Shown here: piece after piece, positions 34,844 through 44,049 of the stretch
Layout: every line of letters begins with the position of its first letter
How positions within the stretch are numbered: position 1 is the first letter of the stretch
Origin: Nitrospira sp.
GTDB lineage: Bacteria; Nitrospirota; Nitrospiria; Nitrospirales; Nitrospiraceae
Assembly: GCA_005116745.1 (NCBI GenBank)
Contig: SWDS01000007.1
Coordinates: 160,317-224,316, forward strand
DNA: 64,000 nt
Direction: 5' to 3'
The notes under the pieces: model-generated
What the model was told of the DNA's origin: nothing
Database searches by the model: none
The model's input: only the letters and a program-made list of their open reading frames with translations
Made by a program: the position numbers and the translations under genes

Positions 34844-37473
34844 CTCAGACTGCGCAGGAACTTAGGCAATCGTTCATCCGGTATTTTGAACAGCACGGCC
34901 ATCAGGCCGTGCCCAGCTCGGCCTTGATTCCACAGGCAGACCCGACGCTGCTCTTTACCAACGCGGGGATGAATCAATTCAAGCGGGTCTTCCTTGGAGA
35001 GGAACCTCGTCCCTATACCCGAGCTGTGTCTGTGCAAAAGTGCCTGCGCGCCGGCGGCAAACACAACGATCTTGAAAACGTGGGGTACACCAGGCGGCAC
35101 CACACGTTCTTTGAGATGCTCGGCAACTTTTCGTTCGGCGATTATTTCAAAGATGATGCCATCCGATTTGGATGGGAGTTTCTGACGCAGACGGTTGGGC
35201 TGCAGAAAGATCGGATGTGGGTGACGATCTTTCGCGAGGACGACGATGCGGAGAAGCTCTGGAAGAAGATCGGCGTCTCGCCGTCGCGCATTGTTCGGTG
35301 CGATGAAAAGGACAACTTCTGGCAGATGGCCGATACCGGTCCCTGCGGCCCCTGCTCGGAACTTCACTTCGACCAGGGTCCGTCCGTACCAGGCGACGAC
35401 CGGCCGAACGGTGAGGGAGACCGGGTGATCGAGATCTGGAATCTCGTCTTCATGCAGTACAACCGTGACGCCTCCGGCACCCTTCATCCGCTGCCAAAAC
35501 CAAGTATCGATACTGGGATGGGGCTTGAGCGGTTAGTCGCCGTGGCCCAGGGTGTCTCGAGTAATTACGACAGCGACCTCTTTACGCCGCTGCTTGCGGC
35601 GATCGCCGGACGGGCCGGCATCGAGTATGGCAAGCAGGACTCCTCGAACCGTTCGATGCGTGTGATCGCGGACCATTTGCGCGCCATTACGTTTTTGATG
35701 ACGGATGGCATCCTGCCGTCGAACGAAGGGCGCGGGTATGTGTTGCGGCGGATCCTGCGCCGCGCGGCCCGTCATGGCCGGCTGCTCGGTATTGTCGAGC
35801 CCTTTCTGCACGAACTCGGTGCGACTGTCGTGGACCAGATGGCCGCCACTTACTCGGAAGTGCGCGCGGCATCCGGCACGATCGTCGAAGCGACGAAAGG
35901 CGAAGAGGAGCGGTTTATCGCGACGCTCGACCAGGGCTTGCCGATTTTGAACGACATGATCGAGCGGGCGAAGGCAGCGAGACAAACGGTGTTGGCAGGG
36001 GACGATGTCTTCAAACTCTATGACACCTACGGGTTCCCTATGGACTTGATCACCGAGGCCTGCCGGGAACAGGCCATGATGGTCGATGAACCTGGTTTTA
36101 ATGCGGCAATCGACGAGCAGCGGACTCGTGCGCGCAAGACCGGTGGATTCGAACAGGAAACGGCCAGGCCGGCTGTCGCGGAGCTGGCCAAGCGGATCGG
36201 GGCGACGACTTTCGTCGGCTATGAGCATCTGGAAAGCGACGGCGTCTTGCGAGCGATTCTGAAAGGCGAGCAACTGGTGAAGGAAGCCGTCGAAGGGGAG
36301 ACGGTCGAGCTGGCGCTGGATCTCACGCCCTTCTATGCCGAAGGCGGTGGGCAGGTCGGAGATCAGGGAATCTTGACGGGTCCTGAAGGGGTGGTCGATA
36401 TCAAGGAGACGACGAGGCCGGCGCCGACGGTCATCTTGCACAAGGGAACGGTTCGCAAGGGGTGTATCCGAGAAGGTGAGCGCCTGCATATGACGGTGCA
36501 TGCGTCCACGCGTCTGGATGCCGCGCGCAATCATACGGCGACGCATCTCGTCCATGCGGCTCTGCGTGATTTACTGGGGCCGCATGTGAAGCAGTATGGA
36601 TCGCTGGTCGGACCCAACCGTCTTCGGTTTGACTTTGCCCATTTTCGACCGCTGTCGTCCCGCGACATCGACGACATTGAATCGACGGTGAATGAAGAAA
36701 TTCGCAAGAACGAGACGGTGCGCACTCAGGTGATGAGTATTCAGGAGGCTGTGGCGAACGGCGCCCTGGCGTTCTTTGGCGACAAGTACGGTGAACAGGT
36801 CCGCGTGGTGACTGTGGAGTCGTTCAGCAAAGAACTGTGCGGCGGTACCCATTGCCGACAGACAGGTGACATCGGACTCTTCCGCATTGTTTCAGAAGGG
36901 GGCGTGGCGGCTGGTGTGCGCCGGATCGAAGCGCAGACGGGCACCGGTGCGTATGTCCTCATGAAGAAACTGGAAGCCGATGTTCGCGAGTTATCGGATC
37001 TGTTGAAGGCGGGGCAGTCCGAGCTGGTTGCTAAGACCCGCAAGCTGATGACACAGCTGAAGGACAAGGAGCGGGAACTGGATGAGTTGAAATTGAAAAT
37101 GGCCAGCGGCGCCGCGATCGCCTCGACTGCCAGGACAGTCGCCGGGGTGGCGGTGCACGTGCAGCGGACGGATGGTCTGGATGGGAATGGTATGCGCGCG
37201 TTGGCGGATCAGCTCCGGGACAAGATGAAAAGTGGTGTCATCGCACTGGGCGCAGCGACCGGCGGTGACAAGGTCTCGTTGCTGGTTGTGGTGACGAAAG
37301 ACTTGATTGGGACGATCAAAGCCGGTGAGCTCATCAAGGCTCTGGCCACCGAGGTGGGTGGAACCGGAGGCGGTAGGCCAGAAATGGCTCAGGCCGGGGG
37401 AAAGGATCCGGCCAAGCTCGACGCGGCGTTGGAAAAGGTTTTTAGCCTGGTTGAAACCACTCTCCAGCGGTAG
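34840..37473 (+). CDS. alaS: Alanine-tRNA ligase
   Basis: A full-length 877-residue AlaRS. The class II catalytic core at the N-terminus includes FLxxFxxHGH-type FIRYFEQHGHQ, PTLLFTNAGMNQFK and the DTGMGLERL motif 3 near 226-236. The editing domain has the zinc/His motifs HTATHLVHAAL (about 566-576) and CGGTHCRQTG (about 666-675). A C-terminal coiled coil and C-Ala domain with GGTGGGRPEMAQAGG end the protein. It charges tRNA-Ala and removes misacylated Ser/Gly. Its ATG overlaps the recX stop; ruvX follows 4 bases after its stop. Confidence 0.98.
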   Translation: MTQTAQELRQSFIRYFEQHGHQAVPSSALIPQADPTLLFTNAGMNQFKRVFLGEEPRPYTRAVSVQKCLRAGGKHNDLENVGYTRRHHTFFEMLGNFSFGDYFKDDAIRFGWEFLTQTVGLQKDRMWVTIFREDDDAEKLWKKIGVSPSRIVRCDEKDNFWQMADTGPCGPCSELHFDQGPSVPGDDRPNGEGDRVIEIWNLVFMQYNRDASGTLHPLPKPSIDTGMGLERLVAVAQGVSSNYDSDLFTPLLAAIAGRAGIEYGKQDSSNRSMRVIADHLRAITFLMTDGILPSNEGRGYVLRRILRRAARHGRLLGIVEPFLHELGATVVDQMAATYSEVRAASGTIVEATKGEEERFIATLDQGLPILNDMIERAKAARQTVLAGDDVFKLYDTYGFPMDLITEACREQAMMVDEPGFNAAIDEQRTRARKTGGFEQETARPAVAELAKRIGATTFVGYEHLESDGVLRAILKGEQLVKEAVEGETVELALDLTPFYAEGGGQVGDQGILTGPEGVVDIKETTRPAPTVILHKGTVRKGCIREGERLHMTVHASTRLDAARNHTATHLVHAALRDLLGPHVKQYGSLVGPNRLRFDFAHFRPLSSRDIDDIESTVNEEIRKNETVRTQVMSIQEAVANGALAFFGDKYGEQVRVVTVESFSKELCGGTHCRQTGDIGLFRIVSEGGVAAGVRRIEAQTGTGAYVLMKKLEADVRELSDLLKAGQSELVAKTRKLMTQLKDKERELDELKLKMASGAAIASTARTVAGVAVHVQRTDGLDGNGMRALADQLRDKMKSGVIALGAATGGDKVSLLVVVTKDLIGTIKAGELIKALATEVGGTGGGRPEMAQAGGKDPAKLDAALEKVFSLVETTLQR

Positions 37474-37477
37474 AATC

Positions 37478-38059
37478 ATGCCTAGTCGAATTCTTGCGCT
37501 CGATTACGGTACCAAACGAATCGGCGTCGCGCTCAGTGACGAATTAGGCTGGACGGCACAGCCATTAGAGACGATTGAGCGTCGGACGCTCGTGCGTGAT
37601 CTCGCCCACATCGAACAGTTGGTGCAGGAACATGAGGTCAAGGAAGTCTTGATTGGGCTGCCGTTGCGGCTCAATGGTGAAGAAGGGCCGGCGGTGCAAG
37701 CGGTTCACGAGTTCATCGCCCATTTAGGAGAGGCCCTTTCGGTTTCGATCGTGACGTGGGACGAACGGATGACGACGAGGTCAGCGGAGGACCTCTTGAT
37801 TGCCGCCGATGTCAGTCGCAGGAAGCGCAAAGGAGTGATCGATCGTGTGGCTGCCGCCATTTTGCTGCAGAGTTACCTTGAGTCTCACACTCCAGCGAAG
37901 ACTCACGACGGTCAGACCTCTGCGGAGGAGATCGTAGAAGAGTGGGGGGAGTCTCTCCAGGATAGTTCAGCCTATGACGCTTCGTCTCATCCTCATCGTG
38001 GTCCTCGTGATCGTCGTACTCACCGGATTGGCCGGGTACCAGATGATTCGATGGGCTGA
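37478..38059 (+). CDS. ruvX: Putative Holliday junction resolvase RuvX/YqgF
   Basis: The RNase-H-fold protein RuvX (YqgF) is linked to 16S rRNA 5'-end processing and proposed as a resolvase. LALDYGTKRIGVALSD (about 6-21), VLIGLPLRLNGEEG and the ending RVAAAILLQSYL match the family. Family members are usually 135-150 residues; here the frame runs to 193, with a tail read through the start of mltG (86-base overlap). The start at ATG 37478 is used; the longer in-frame start at 37307 lies inside alaS. Confidence 0.93.
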   Translation: MPSRILALDYGTKRIGVALSDELGWTAQPLETIERRTLVRDLAHIEQLVQEHEVKEVLIGLPLRLNGEEGPAVQAVHEFIAHLGEALSVSIVTWDERMTTRSAEDLLIAADVSRRKRKGVIDRVAAAILLQSYLESHTPAKTHDGQTSAEEIVEEWGESLQDSSAYDASSHPHRGPRDRRTHRIGRVPDDSMG

Positions 38060-39056
38060 GGCGCCGGTCGTGTCCAATTCGGATCGCGCTCCACAGAAAG
38101 TTGTGGTCATTCCCGAAGGCGCGACGTTTCAACAAGCTGCGACTGTGCTTGAGCGGGAGCAGCTGATCAGGAGCCGTTCCGCGTTTCTGTTGCTGGGGAA
38201 GGCCCAAGACGCTGACCGAAAAATTCATCCTGGAGAATATGAGCTCAATGCAGCCATGGCTCCGGCGGACATCCTTTCGAAGCTGGTCCTTGGCCGAGTG
38301 GTCCTTCATCCCGTCATGATTCCCGAAGGCTATACATTCAATCAAATCGCCGATGTGCTCGCTGAGCATCGGATTACGGACCGTGCGGAGTTCATCAGGC
38401 TGGCCACTGACAAGTCCTTTCTGAAGACTCTTGGGATCTCAGCTGAAACGGTAGAAGGGTATCTCTATCCCGATACGTATCGATTGACTCGTCCGACAAC
38501 CGCCAAAGAGGTCATGCGAGTCATGGTTGGCCAGCTTGCTCAGGTGATGACCCAAGAATGGCAGGCACGGGCCAAAGACATTCACTTGACGGCCCATGAA
38601 GTGTTGACCTTGGCGTCAGTGATCGAAAAAGAAACTGGTGCGAGTGAAGAACGCCCTCACATCTCGTCCGTGTTTCATAACCGACTAAAGAAACGCATTC
38701 CGCTGCAGAGCGATCCAACCGTCATCTACGGCTTGCCAAATTTCGATGGAAACCTTCACAAAAAAGATTTGTCCCACCCCAGTCCGTACAATACGTATCG
38801 GTGGGCCGGTTTGCCCCCCGGGCCGATTGCCAATCCTGGGGCACAGTCGATCCGTGCCGCCCTGTATCCCGTGCCTTCCGCGTATCTCTATTTCGTCTCG
38901 AAGAACGACGGAACGCATCAGTTTTCCGCGACACTCGTGGAACATAACAGAGCGGTGGAAAAGTACCAGAAGCGCCCCTTCCGGCGAGGCAATCGTTCGC
39001 AGACCTTGATGTCTCCCGATGGCAGACAGACACACGACGAAGAAGGAGTTTCGTAA
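37974..39056 (+). CDS. mltG: Endolytic murein transglycosylase MltG
   Basis: MltG cleaves nascent peptidoglycan strands at the membrane. This 360-residue protein has an N-terminal TM (about 5-26), a LysM-like region with IPEGATFQQAATVL, and the YceG catalytic domain. Catalytic Glu lies in LASVIEKETG (about 214-223), followed by HISSVFHNRLKKRIPLQSDP and GLPPGPIANPG. The order ruvX-mltG is common. Its start lies inside the ruvX tail. The C-terminal 25 residues are charged and not conserved. Confidence 0.95.
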   Translation: MTLRLILIVVLVIVVLTGLAGYQMIRWAEAPVVSNSDRAPQKVVVIPEGATFQQAATVLEREQLIRSRSAFLLLGKAQDADRKIHPGEYELNAAMAPADILSKLVLGRVVLHPVMIPEGYTFNQIADVLAEHRITDRAEFIRLATDKSFLKTLGISAETVEGYLYPDTYRLTRPTTAKEVMRVMVGQLAQVMTQEWQARAKDIHLTAHEVLTLASVIEKETGASEERPHISSVFHNRLKKRIPLQSDPTVIYGLPNFDGNLHKKDLSHPSPYNTYRWAGLPPGPIANPGAQSIRAALYPVPSAYLYFVSKNDGTHQFSATLVEHNRAVEKYQKRPFRRGNRSQTLMSPDGRQTHDEEGVS

Positions 39057-39059
39057 ACG

Positions 39060-39737
39060 ATGCCAGGATGGAATCTCTCGGTGCTGATCGACCATACGAT
39101 CTTGAGGCCAGACGCGACGAAAGTCGAGGTGCTTCAGTTATGCCAAGAGGCGAAGGCGAAAAGGTTCACGGTGATTTTTGTTCCACCCTGCTACATTGAT
39201 GAGGCGGTGGCGGCGGTGGCTGGCACCAGCATTCGCGTCGGCATCCCCATCGGCTTTCCATTAGGATGGCATAGCATACAGACGAAAGTGGCTGAAGCGG
39301 TTGACGCAGTGGCTCACGGCGCGCAGGTTTTGGACATGGTCCTGAATGTCAGCCGACTAAAATCAGGCGATCACGACTATGTGCGGACGGATATCGCAGA
39401 GGTCGTGCAAGCGACCCCGAACGTCGAGCACAAAGTCATCCTCGAAACGTGCTATTTGACGCAGCAGGAGAAACGGTCGGCGTGCAATTTAGTCATCGAA
39501 GCCGGTGCGGATTATGTGAAGACCTCGACCGGATTTGGGGCCGCTGGCGCAACGGTGGAGGATGTCCGACTCCTGAAAGAGACTGTCGCAGGACGGGTGA
39601 AGGTGAAGGCATCGGGTGGCATTCGCGATTGGAAGACCACGCTGGCGATGCTCGAGGCCGGAGCTGATAGAATCGGAACCAGTGCCAGTCTCAAAATCCT
39701 CGACGAGTGGTGGATGGCCATCTACAAACGCACATAG
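39060..39737 (+). CDS. deoC: Deoxyribose-phosphate aldolase
   Basis: DeoC splits 2-deoxyribose-5-phosphate into acetaldehyde and glyceraldehyde-3-phosphate. This 225-residue protein begins LSVLIDHTILRPDATKVEV and has VLDMVLNVSRLKSGD (usual MV-x-N-x-G; Ser replaces Gly here), VIEAGADYVKTSTGFG and RVKVKASGGIRDW, whose Lys forms the Schiff base. It starts 3 bases after mltG. Together with deoB at 39891 it forms a deoxynucleoside-salvage pair. Confidence 0.95.
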   Translation: MPGWNLSVLIDHTILRPDATKVEVLQLCQEAKAKRFTVIFVPPCYIDEAVAAVAGTSIRVGIPIGFPLGWHSIQTKVAEAVDAVAHGAQVLDMVLNVSRLKSGDHDYVRTDIAEVVQATPNVEHKVILETCYLTQQEKRSACNLVIEAGADYVKTSTGFGAAGATVEDVRLLKETVAGRVKVKASGGIRDWKTTLAMLEAGADRIGTSASLKILDEWWMAIYKRT

Positions 39738-39890
39738 CACCATGAAAGATAGGCCGTGAATTCCTCTGCTCTCGGTGGGGATTGTCCGGCCTAACAGTTA
39801 GGATATCTCTCTCCTAGGTCCTTCTGGGCCCAGCTTTCAGTCCCATACGCCCCTATGTCAGGCCTACGGTGAATTGAGTATAGTGCACGG

Positions 39891-41048
39891 ATGATCAAAC
39901 GAGTCATTCTTCTCATCATCGATGGGTTGGGAGTCGGGGCGTTACCCGATGCGGTCGACTATGGCGATGCTGATGCAAACACCCTCATGCATCTGGCTGA
40001 GACGGTCGACGGCCTGAGTGTGCCCAATTTGGAGATGCTGGGTCTAGGGCAGATTACTCCGATCAAGGGCGTACGGACCATGGTCCAGCCGAACGGATCT
40101 TTTGGCCGACTGGGATTTGCTTCGCCGGGTAAAGATTCGGTTGTCGGATACTGGGAAGTCAGTGGGGTGATTCAGAAAGAAGCCGCGAAGGTCTGCAGCT
40201 CTGGCGTCCCGACCAAGGTCGTTGATGTCGTGGAACAGCTCTTAGGCAGAAAGTCGATCGGCCGAGGTCTCTCGCCCATGGGGGTGATGCTCCGCCGACA
40301 TAGTATGGAGCATATGGCGACCGGAGCGCCTATTCTATGGACGGACGGATGGAATACGTGTTGTATTGCCATGCATGAATCACTCATGGCCCCGGTGGAA
40401 TTCCAACAGCGATGTCGCGAGATTCGGAAAGCGGTGAAGGATGCGGGGATGCTCATCCGTGTCGTCGGGCAGCCGGTCAGCGGTGGGCATGATGTGCTTC
40501 GGCCTCAAGTTGGGCGCAAGGACTATGTGAGCGAACCGCCGGGTGTGACGATGTTGGATGTCTTGAGCCGCTCCGGCCAGATCGCGATGGGGGTCGGAAA
40601 GGTCTATGACCTCTTCAGCGGGCGCGGGTTTACCAAGGCCCTCTCGGTAGCCTCGGCGATGGTGGCGGTGGATGAAGTGATCGGCATGTTGAATAAGATG
40701 CCTCGCGGTCTCATCTGTGCCAGTCTGGATCTGCTGTCGGAAGATGCTGGACAGTCGGCCACTGCCCTGCAAGAATGTGATCGCCGCCTGCCAGATTTGT
40801 TCGAGAAGTTGCGCCTCGGCGATATGGTGATCGTAACGGGTGATCATGGACGAGATTTCTCATTACCGGGACGGACCTCCACTCGAGAGTATGTGCCGGT
40901 CTTCGTGACCGGCCCCAAGTTGGCCCAAGGCGTCGATTTGGGAAGTCGATCAACCGCCGCCGATGTGGGGCAGACCATTGTGGAGGCGCTTCAAGCCGAA
41001 CGATTGCCGATTGGTGAGAGTTTCTTGGATGCGCTCAGACTAGGGTAA
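39891..41048 (+). CDS. deoB: Phosphopentomutase
   Basis: DeoB interconverts ribose/deoxyribose 1- and 5-phosphates, feeding deoC. This 385-residue alkaline-phosphatase-fold enzyme has the metal site LLIIDGLGVGALPDA (about 6-20), the phosphorylated threonine region ANTLMHLAE (Thr about 32), GKDSVVGYWE, and MVIVTGDHGRD (about 309-319). Length is normal. It is separated from deoC by 150 bases with no clear terminator, so co-transcription is possible. Confidence 0.95.
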   Translation: MIKRVILLIIDGLGVGALPDAVDYGDADANTLMHLAETVDGLSVPNLEMLGLGQITPIKGVRTMVQPNGSFGRLGFASPGKDSVVGYWEVSGVIQKEAAKVCSSGVPTKVVDVVEQLLGRKSIGRGLSPMGVMLRRHSMEHMATGAPILWTDGWNTCCIAMHESLMAPVEFQQRCREIRKAVKDAGMLIRVVGQPVSGGHDVLRPQVGRKDYVSEPPGVTMLDVLSRSGQIAMGVGKVYDLFSGRGFTKALSVASAMVAVDEVIGMLNKMPRGLICASLDLLSEDAGQSATALQECDRRLPDLFEKLRLGDMVIVTGDHGRDFSLPGRTSTREYVPVFVTGPKLAQGVDLGSRSTAADVGQTIVEALQAERLPIGESFLDALRLG

Positions 41049-41082
41049 TAGCAATGGGTGAGGAGTAGGGGGCAGGCGAGCG

Positions 41083-41544
41083 ATGTCGTATGAACAGAAG
41101 TTAACACAGCTGGGTCTTGCATTGCCGGCTCCTCCAAAGCCCGTTGCGAACTATGTGCCGGTCGTTAGGACGGGTGACTTGTTGTTTCTCTCCGGTGTGT
41201 TACCCTCGCGAGATGGCCAACTCATCATGACGGGCAAACTTGGACAGAATTTGTCCATCGAGCAAGGGATGGAAGCGGCACGAGTGGCGGTGTTGAATGG
41301 GTTAAGTATCATTCAACAGGAAGCCGGTTCTCTCGATCGGGTGAAGCGGATCGTGAAAATGGTCGGCCATATCGCCTCTGCACCTGGGTTTACGGATCAA
41401 CCGCAAGTGCTTAACGGCGCATCAGATTTGCTCGTGTCACTATTCGGAGACGCAGGCCGGCATGCTCGTGTTGCCGTCGGTGCCGCTGAACTTCCCCGCC
41501 AGGCTCCCGTGGAAATTGAATTGATCGTGGAACTTACCAGGTAG
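41083..41544 (+). CDS. RidA/YjgF-family protein
   Basis: A 153-residue member of the Rid family of enamine/imine deaminases. It has the chorismate-mutase-like fold signature: LGLALPAPPKPVANYVPVV, LLFLSGVLPSRDGQ, and EAARVAVLNGLSII. The canonical RidA Arg near the C-terminus (RxxV-x-V) appears as HARVAVGAAELPR, followed by PVEIELIVELT. It is longer than archetypal RidA (about 128) and fits the Rid-like subgroup often annotated near 150 residues, whose substrate is less clear. It lies 34 bases after deoB. Confidence 0.87.
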   Translation: MSYEQKLTQLGLALPAPPKPVANYVPVVRTGDLLFLSGVLPSRDGQLIMTGKLGQNLSIEQGMEAARVAVLNGLSIIQQEAGSLDRVKRIVKMVGHIASAPGFTDQPQVLNGASDLLVSLFGDAGRHARVAVGAAELPRQAPVEIELIVELTR

Positions 41545-41799
41545 TCCTGCTGTCGGCTCTACCCGCGCGTGATAGTCGGTTTCATAGACACATTTTCACC
41601 TATTTCCTCGTTGCACCAGCGCACATCTCGCTGCTCCCCTTTCTGGCATAGGATCACCTCAATCGAAGAATCCCTTTAGAAATAATGCAGTGAGTCCGAT
41701 AAGAGGATGACGGCCGGCAGACTCTCCTGCTGCAGTCGTTCGGTTGAGATAATTCGCAACCGCTTGGAATATAAACAAATTGTCAGGGAACTAAGATTG

Positions 41800-42135
41800 A
41801 TGAAACGAGTGGTCCTCCATGAGCTGTTGCCAGACATGGTTCTGGTAAGACCGGTGACGAATGCTAATGGACTCCCCATTGTGGCGGCTGGAACGATCTT
41901 GGATGCCGCGATGATCGAACGACTTCGACAGATGAAGTTGGTTTCGGTCTATGTGGAGGGCGATGCCCTGGATTCAGGCGGAAAAACCATGGCGGAACTT
42001 GAAGTCGAACTGGAGCATCGATTTCGACAGGTCGTTCAAGATCCCATTCAGCAACTGATCCTCCGGACTCTCCGCACGCATGTGCGTGCCACTCATGGCA
42101 TGGTCTCCGTGACCCAGCCACCTCAGGCAACATGA
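41800..42135 (+). CDS. Short signalling-associated protein preceding the HDOD gene
   Basis: This 111-residue protein resembles the N-terminal accessory module found before HD-GYP/HDOD domains: ELLPDMVLVRPVTNANGLPI, then AAGTILDAAMIERLRQMKLV and SVYVEGD, then a helical C-terminus. The start at ATG 41800 follows AGGGA about 12 bases upstream; an upstream in-frame ATG at 41707 adds an unlikely basic leader. Its stop overlaps the HDOD ATG (ATGA). It probably acts with the HDOD protein. Biochemical role unknown. Confidence 0.7.
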   Translation: MKRVVLHELLPDMVLVRPVTNANGLPIVAAGTILDAAMIERLRQMKLVSVYVEGDALDSGGKTMAELEVELEHRFRQVVQDPIQQLILRTLRTHVRATHGMVSVTQPPQAT

Positions 42136-42971
42136 CGAGCTTCAATCCGACAGACCTGCGCAATAGGATTGAGAAGCTCGGGGACCTTCCCACGCTTCCT
42201 CATGTCGTGCAACGGCTTGCCGCCATGATCGGTCGGCCAACTGTCTCGACTGAGGAGATCGGCTCCATCATCGAAAAGGATCAAGTGCTCGCGGCGAAAG
42301 TTCTGAGGCTCGCCAATTCACCGTTTTACGGGTTTCCCTCCCGTATTGGTTCGGTCACCCACGCCGTGATCGTGCTGGGCTTTAATGTGGTCAAGGGGCT
42401 GACGCTCTGTGCCTCGGCTCTCAGCATCATGAAAGAGGCCGGCATGGATCAGTTGTGGCGACATTCTCTGGGCGTGGCCATTACCGCCAATCTCCTGGCT
42501 ACCAGGCTGGAGATCAAGAATCCTGAAGAACTTTTCGTCTCAGGCCTGCTCCATGACATCGGGAAAGTCGTGCTCTACGTCAAATGGTCTGATGTGGGAG
42601 ACAGCATCAAAGGTACGCTGAAAACTAGAGCCGACTGTTCACTCTTCGAAGTCGAGCAGGAACTCACGGGCCTCTCTCATGCGGATATCGGGGGCTGCCT
42701 GGCAAACGCTTGGCATTTGCCGGTCACGCTCCGCGAGCCGATCCTCTTCCACCATGACCCGACCCTCGCGAAGGAAGCCAAGCTGCAGACAGCCATCGTC
42801 CATGTGGCCGATATCTTAGTCAAAGGGCTGGCCTGTGGAAACCCGGGAGATGATCTGATTCCACCGCTGTCGAGGGCGGCCTGGGATATGGTCGGACTCG
42901 ATGAGCCGCGGCTGGCGGAATGCATCGACAAGGCAGCAAACGAGTTCTCGACCATTGACGACTATTTATGA
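42132..42971 (+). CDS. HDOD domain protein
   Basis: A 279-residue protein that is nearly all HDOD domain: LGDLPTLPHVVQRLAAMIGR, then IIEKDQVLAAKVLRLANSPFY, the central RIGSVTHAVIVLGFNVVKGL and LFVSGLLHDIGKVVLY. HDOD proteins are adaptors in c-di-GMP and chemotaxis signalling; a full HD phosphohydrolase site is generally missing, though HDIG is kept here at about 139-142. It overlaps both neighbours by 4 bases, forming a tightly coupled trio with the short protein before and the REC-GGDEF-like protein after. Confidence 0.9.
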   Translation: MTSFNPTDLRNRIEKLGDLPTLPHVVQRLAAMIGRPTVSTEEIGSIIEKDQVLAAKVLRLANSPFYGFPSRIGSVTHAVIVLGFNVVKGLTLCASALSIMKEAGMDQLWRHSLGVAITANLLATRLEIKNPEELFVSGLLHDIGKVVLYVKWSDVGDSIKGTLKTRADCSLFEVEQELTGLSHADIGGCLANAWHLPVTLREPILFHHDPTLAKEAKLQTAIVHVADILVKGLACGNPGDDLIPPLSRAAWDMVGLDEPRLAECIDKAANEFSTIDDYL

Positions 42972-43966
42972 ACCGCTCTATGGCAGGCCGGAGAATTCTG
43001 CTCCTCCACCACGAGCTCACTCCTGCCCTAACGATGACCGCCGCATTGGAGAAGGCCGGTTTCCAGGTTGTGGAAGGCAATCTACCCGATCTCGCGCTGC
43101 ATGAACTTGTCCACGATCCACCCTGTCTCATTCTGGCTGCCGAAGGAACCGGGGGCCATTCAGTGGAAACACTCACACGAAATCTCAAACTCGATGCGTT
43201 CCTGGGTCGCCTGCCTCTCATCGTGTTCGTCCGGGACTGCCGACTCAACGATATTGACTGGAGTGCATTGGGAGTGGACGATTTCATCACGATCCCCTAT
43301 CGTGTGGAAGACGTCGTGCATCGTATACGCCTCTGTCTCAGTCGTCTGACCCGTTCGCTCGATGCGAATCCGCTCACCCGCCTTCCGGGTAATACCACCA
43401 TCCTGTTTGAAACGACCTCCAGGATTCAAAGCAAACAGCCCTTTGCGCTTGCCTACGTTGACATCGACAATTTCAAGTCTTTCAACGATCGTTATGGCTA
43501 TGGACGTGGAGACGAAGTGCTCATCGTGGCCTGTCGCATCCTCACGACGGTGGTGGGAGAACTGGCTGGCCCGGAAGGGTTTGTCGGTCATGTTGGGGGA
43601 GACGATTTTGTCTTCATGAGTCGGCCGCAGACCATCGATGCGATCTGCCAAACCGTCATCAAACGATTTGATCTCGTGATTCCTGATTTCTACGACCGTG
43701 AAGATCGCCTCAAGGGTTACATCGATTCCGTGGATCGTCGGGGAAATAAAGAACAGTTCCCGATCATGAGTCTTTCAATTGCCGTCGTCACCAATGAGCG
43801 GTCCCAGATTGCCCATCCCGGCGACGTGAGCAAGATTGCCTCGGAACTGAAGAAACGAGCCAAGGCCTTGAAAGGCAGCGTCTATGTCAAAGACCAGCGA
43901 GGCCAGGCCGTCGATGCGTTCTCCACCTCGACAGATCCCCCCCAGCATCCCGCCTCGCACACTTGA
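42968..43966 (+). CDS. Degenerate receiver plus GGDEF-type domain protein
   Basis: A 332-residue protein with an N-terminal receiver-like domain (about 8-125) whose phospho-acceptor region reads PCLILAAEG, lacking the Asp. A GGDEF domain follows (about 135-300) with NPLTRLPGN, AYVDIDNFKSFNDRYGYGRG and the active site as GGDDF. The first metal-binding Asp (VDID) is present. GGDDF in place of GGDEF usually weakens or ends diguanylate cyclase activity but may keep GTP binding. It is third in the coupled trio starting at 41800. Confidence 0.87.
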   Translation: MNRSMAGRRILLLHHELTPALTMTAALEKAGFQVVEGNLPDLALHELVHDPPCLILAAEGTGGHSVETLTRNLKLDAFLGRLPLIVFVRDCRLNDIDWSALGVDDFITIPYRVEDVVHRIRLCLSRLTRSLDANPLTRLPGNTTILFETTSRIQSKQPFALAYVDIDNFKSFNDRYGYGRGDEVLIVACRILTTVVGELAGPEGFVGHVGGDDFVFMSRPQTIDAICQTVIKRFDLVIPDFYDREDRLKGYIDSVDRRGNKEQFPIMSLSIAVVTNERSQIAHPGDVSKIASELKKRAKALKGSVYVKDQRGQAVDAFSTSTDPPQHPASHT

Positions 43967-44049
43967 CTCTTAAAAAAAACGCTTGTTAAAGTCGGTTATG
44001 CCTTTGATGTGGTCCCAAGCTTGTCTCCCTCCTTCCCAGTAGGCTATCG

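Noticed and set aside
35533..36555. Long reverse frame of 340 residues opposite alaS
   Set aside because: It is a shadow of alaS with no domain and no start context.
37307..37477. Upstream start for ruvX
   Set aside because: It lies within alaS coding sequence; ATG 37478 matches the family start.
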